From DATJLQ01 sp035509415 (GTDB lineage: Bacteria; Pseudomonadota; Alphaproteobacteria; JACZXZ01): a DNA stretch of 6,664 nt. Positions within the stretch are counted from its first letter, which is position 1, and the number at the start of each line of letters is the position of its first letter. The translations under genes and the position numbers were made by a program. The DNA lies in assembly GCA_035509415.1 (NCBI GenBank), contig DATJLQ010000003.1:1-6664 (forward strand). Reading direction: 5' to 3'. Positions 5,266-6,664 of the stretch are shown here, one piece after another. Below the pieces are notes generated by a model. That model did no database searches, was not told the DNA's origin, and was given only the letters and a program-made list of their open reading frames with translations.

Positions 5266-6564
5266 ATGACCGCATCTAAGCCCGCCGCGGCACCCGCCGC
5301 GATCCCTGGCTCCCGCCCGCTCTCGATCTCGAACGCCCGCGCGCCCCGGCGCGCGCTCGTCTGCCTCTGCGCTACCCTGGCGTTGGTGGCGGCGTGGCTC
5401 GGGCATGCGCCCGCGGCGTCGGCCGAGCTTCCCACCATCGACACCAGCGCCCAGCAGGCGATCCTGATCGATTTCGACACCGGCGCCGTGCTGTTCGCGA
5501 AAAACGCGGACCAGCGCATGGCGCCCTCGTCGATGGCCAAGATGATGACCCTCTACATTCTTTTCTCGCGCCTCAAGGAGGGCCGCATCAAGCTCGACGA
5601 CACGTTGCCGGTGAGCGAGAAGGCGTGGCGCACGGGCGGCTCGAAGATGTTCGTCATGGTGGGGAGCCGGGTCACGGTGCAGAACCTGATCCAGGGCATC
5701 GCCGTGCAATCGGGCAACGACGCCTGCATCGTGGTGGCCGAGGGGCTCGACGGCACGGAGCAGGCCTTCGCCGACGAGATGAACCGCACGGCGCGCCAGC
5801 TCGGCATGATCAACAGCCACTTCGTCGACGCCTCGGGCCTGCCCGACCCCGACCAGTATGTGACCGCGCGCGACCTGTCCATCCTGGCGCGCGACCTCAT
5901 CAAGCAATTTCCGGAGTATTATCATTACTTTAACGAGATAGACTTCACCTACAACGGCATCAAGCAGGGGAACCGCAATCCGCTCCTCTACTACAAGGAC
6001 ATCGGCGACGGGATCGTGGTCGACGGCGTGAAGACCGGCCATACCGAGCAGGGCGGCTACGGGCTCACGGCGTCGGGCGTGCACAATGGGCGCCGGCTGC
6101 TGGTGGTGCTCAACGGCATGCAATCGGTCAACGAGCGCGCGCGCGAGGGCGAGAAGCTGCTCGATTGGGGCTTCCGCGAGTGGGGCGACTACGCGCTCTT
6201 CAAGTCCAACGAGAAGATGGGCGACGCCGACGTCTGGCTCGGCGATCAGCCGACCGTGCCGCTCATCGCCGACCATGCGCTCACGGTGACGCTGCCGCGC
6301 GCGTCGCGCGACAAGATGAAGGTGACGCTGGTCTACGACAACCCGATTCCGGCGCCGATCAAGATGGGCGCCGTGGTGGGGAAGATCGTGGTCGAGGCGC
6401 CCGACGCCAAGACCGAGGAAGTGGCGCTACGCGCCGGCGCGTCGGTCGGCCGGCTCGGCTTCATGGGGCGGATCGGCGCCGCGGTGCGTTACCTCGTCTA
6501 TGGCGGGCCGCCCATGACCGCGGGACCGACGCCGGCGCCGGCAGGCGGCGCCCCGAAGAAGTGA
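5266..6564 (+). CDS. dacC: D-alanyl-D-alanine carboxypeptidase (DacC/PBP5 family, peptidase S11)
   Basis: This 432-residue penicillin-binding protein is predicted to remove the terminal D-Ala from peptidoglycan pentapeptides in the periplasm. An unusually long polar N terminus (1-28) precedes RRALVCLC and a hydrophobic core (about 30-46), with signal cleavage after PAASA (49-53). The three active-site motifs are present and in order: SMAK (S89 nucleophile, K92), SGN (149-151) and KTG (256-258). A PBP5-type C-terminal beta domain follows (about 306-390). Residues 395-413 (GRLGFMGRIGAAVRYLVYG) look amphipathic and probably anchor the protein to the inner membrane, and a Pro/Gly/Ala tail ends in KK. 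No other in-frame start precedes the catalytic domain; the site GAAGGA lies 13 bases before the ATG. The gene lies 136 bp after rlpA and overlaps tmk by 4 bp. dacA would be an equally valid symbol for this family. Confidence 0.95.
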   Translation: MTASKPAAAPAAIPGSRPLSISNARAPRRALVCLCATLALVAAWLGHAPAASAELPTIDTSAQQAILIDFDTGAVLFAKNADQRMAPSSMAKMMTLYILFSRLKEGRIKLDDTLPVSEKAWRTGGSKMFVMVGSRVTVQNLIQGIAVQSGNDACIVVAEGLDGTEQAFADEMNRTARQLGMINSHFVDASGLPDPDQYVTARDLSILARDLIKQFPEYYHYFNEIDFTYNGIKQGNRNPLLYYKDIGDGIVVDGVKTGHTEQGGYGLTASGVHNGRRLLVVLNGMQSVNERAREGEKLLDWGFREWGDYALFKSNEKMGDADVWLGDQPTVPLIADHALTVTLPRASRDKMKVTLVYDNPIPAPIKMGAVVGKIVVEAPDAKTEEVALRAGASVGRLGFMGRIGAAVRYLVYGGPPMTAGPTPAPAGGAPKK

Positions 6565-6664
6565 GCGCGGCCCCGGAAGTGCCGAGCGGCGCGCGCCGGG
6601 GTCTGCCCGAACGAGGCCGCTTCATCACGCTCGAAGGCGGCGAGGGGGCGGGGAAAAGCAGCCA
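6561..6664 (+). CDS. tmk: Thymidylate kinase, N-terminal fragment cut by the window edge
   Basis: The 34 complete codons visible end in RFITLEGGEGAGKSS (20-34), whose GGEGAGKSS is the Walker A loop and whose FITLEGGEGAGKS context is characteristic of dTMP kinase, which phosphorylates dTMP to dTDP in the cytoplasm. The second Ser replaces the more usual Thr of GKST, a conservative change that keeps a hydroxyl. The GTG at 6561 overlaps the dacC stop as GTGA, suggesting translational coupling; an in-frame GTG at 6579 is an alternative that would shorten the disordered N terminus by six residues. Placement after rlpA-dacC matches the order known in many alphaproteobacteria. The rest of the gene is outside the window. 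Confidence 0.9.
   Translation, partial: MSAAPEVPSGARRGLPERGRFITLEGGEGAGKSS

Noticed and set aside
5257..6276. Minus-strand open frame opposite dacC
   Set aside because: Antisense shadow of an intact penicillin-binding protein; no recognisable domain or separate ribosome site.
1..6664. Search for a mobile element, CRISPR array, phage or defence cassette, or an integration at the tRNA gene
   Set aside because: No transposase, integrase, spaced repeats or duplicated tRNA 3' end is visible; all genes look like core functions with uniform GC-rich composition.

Overview
The window is GC-rich chromosomal DNA whose gene content and order point to an alphaproteobacterium, possibly of Rhodospirillales or Rhizobiales type. 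The evidence is a run of cell-wall genes (YdcF-like, MltB-type, rlpA, dacC) leading into tmk, together with an RlpA and a lytic transglycosylase that resemble alphaproteobacterial forms. The taxonomic call is inference; no 16S or marker search was possible. All protein genes are on the + strand; the only minus-strand gene is a tRNA.

Left end (1-373): a complete tRNA-Ser(UGA) with an encoded CCA reads leftward from a good sigma70-like promoter. Behind that promoter lie two near-identical 16-bp tandem repeats, each containing a small dyad. They sit between the tRNA promoter and the first + strand gene. No terminator is visible in the 51 bases beyond the tRNA.

Metabolic pair (374-2051): a GNAT acetyltransferase made of an intact N-terminal acetyl-CoA domain and a degenerate second half is followed after 61 bp by a classical short-chain dehydrogenase/reductase. 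The substrates of both are unknown.

Envelope block (2141-6564): a membrane-anchored DUF218/YdcF-ElyC-like protein, a soluble periplasmic MltB-family lytic transglycosylase, an RlpA lipoprotein (double-psi beta barrel plus SPOR domain) and a DacC/PBP5-type D-Ala-D-Ala carboxypeptidase. The last three act on the same polymer. MltB-type enzymes cut glycan strands, RlpA cuts strands already stripped of stem peptides and is brought to the septum by its SPOR domain, and the carboxypeptidase trims pentapeptides and so limits cross-linking. The YdcF-like protein may touch the lipid-carrier side of the same pathway, which is inference from ElyC. The dacC stop overlaps the GTG start of thymidylate kinase (tmk), which runs off the right edge just after its Walker A motif.

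The window looks like ordinary, well-kept core genome. I found no mobile element, CRISPR array, toxin-antitoxin pair, defence system or clear novel system. The points most worth a second look are the tandem dyad repeat beside the tRNA promoter, an Asn-to-Asp change at the SDR tetrad position, the uncertain start of the YdcF-like gene and the hairpins between rlpA and dacC.
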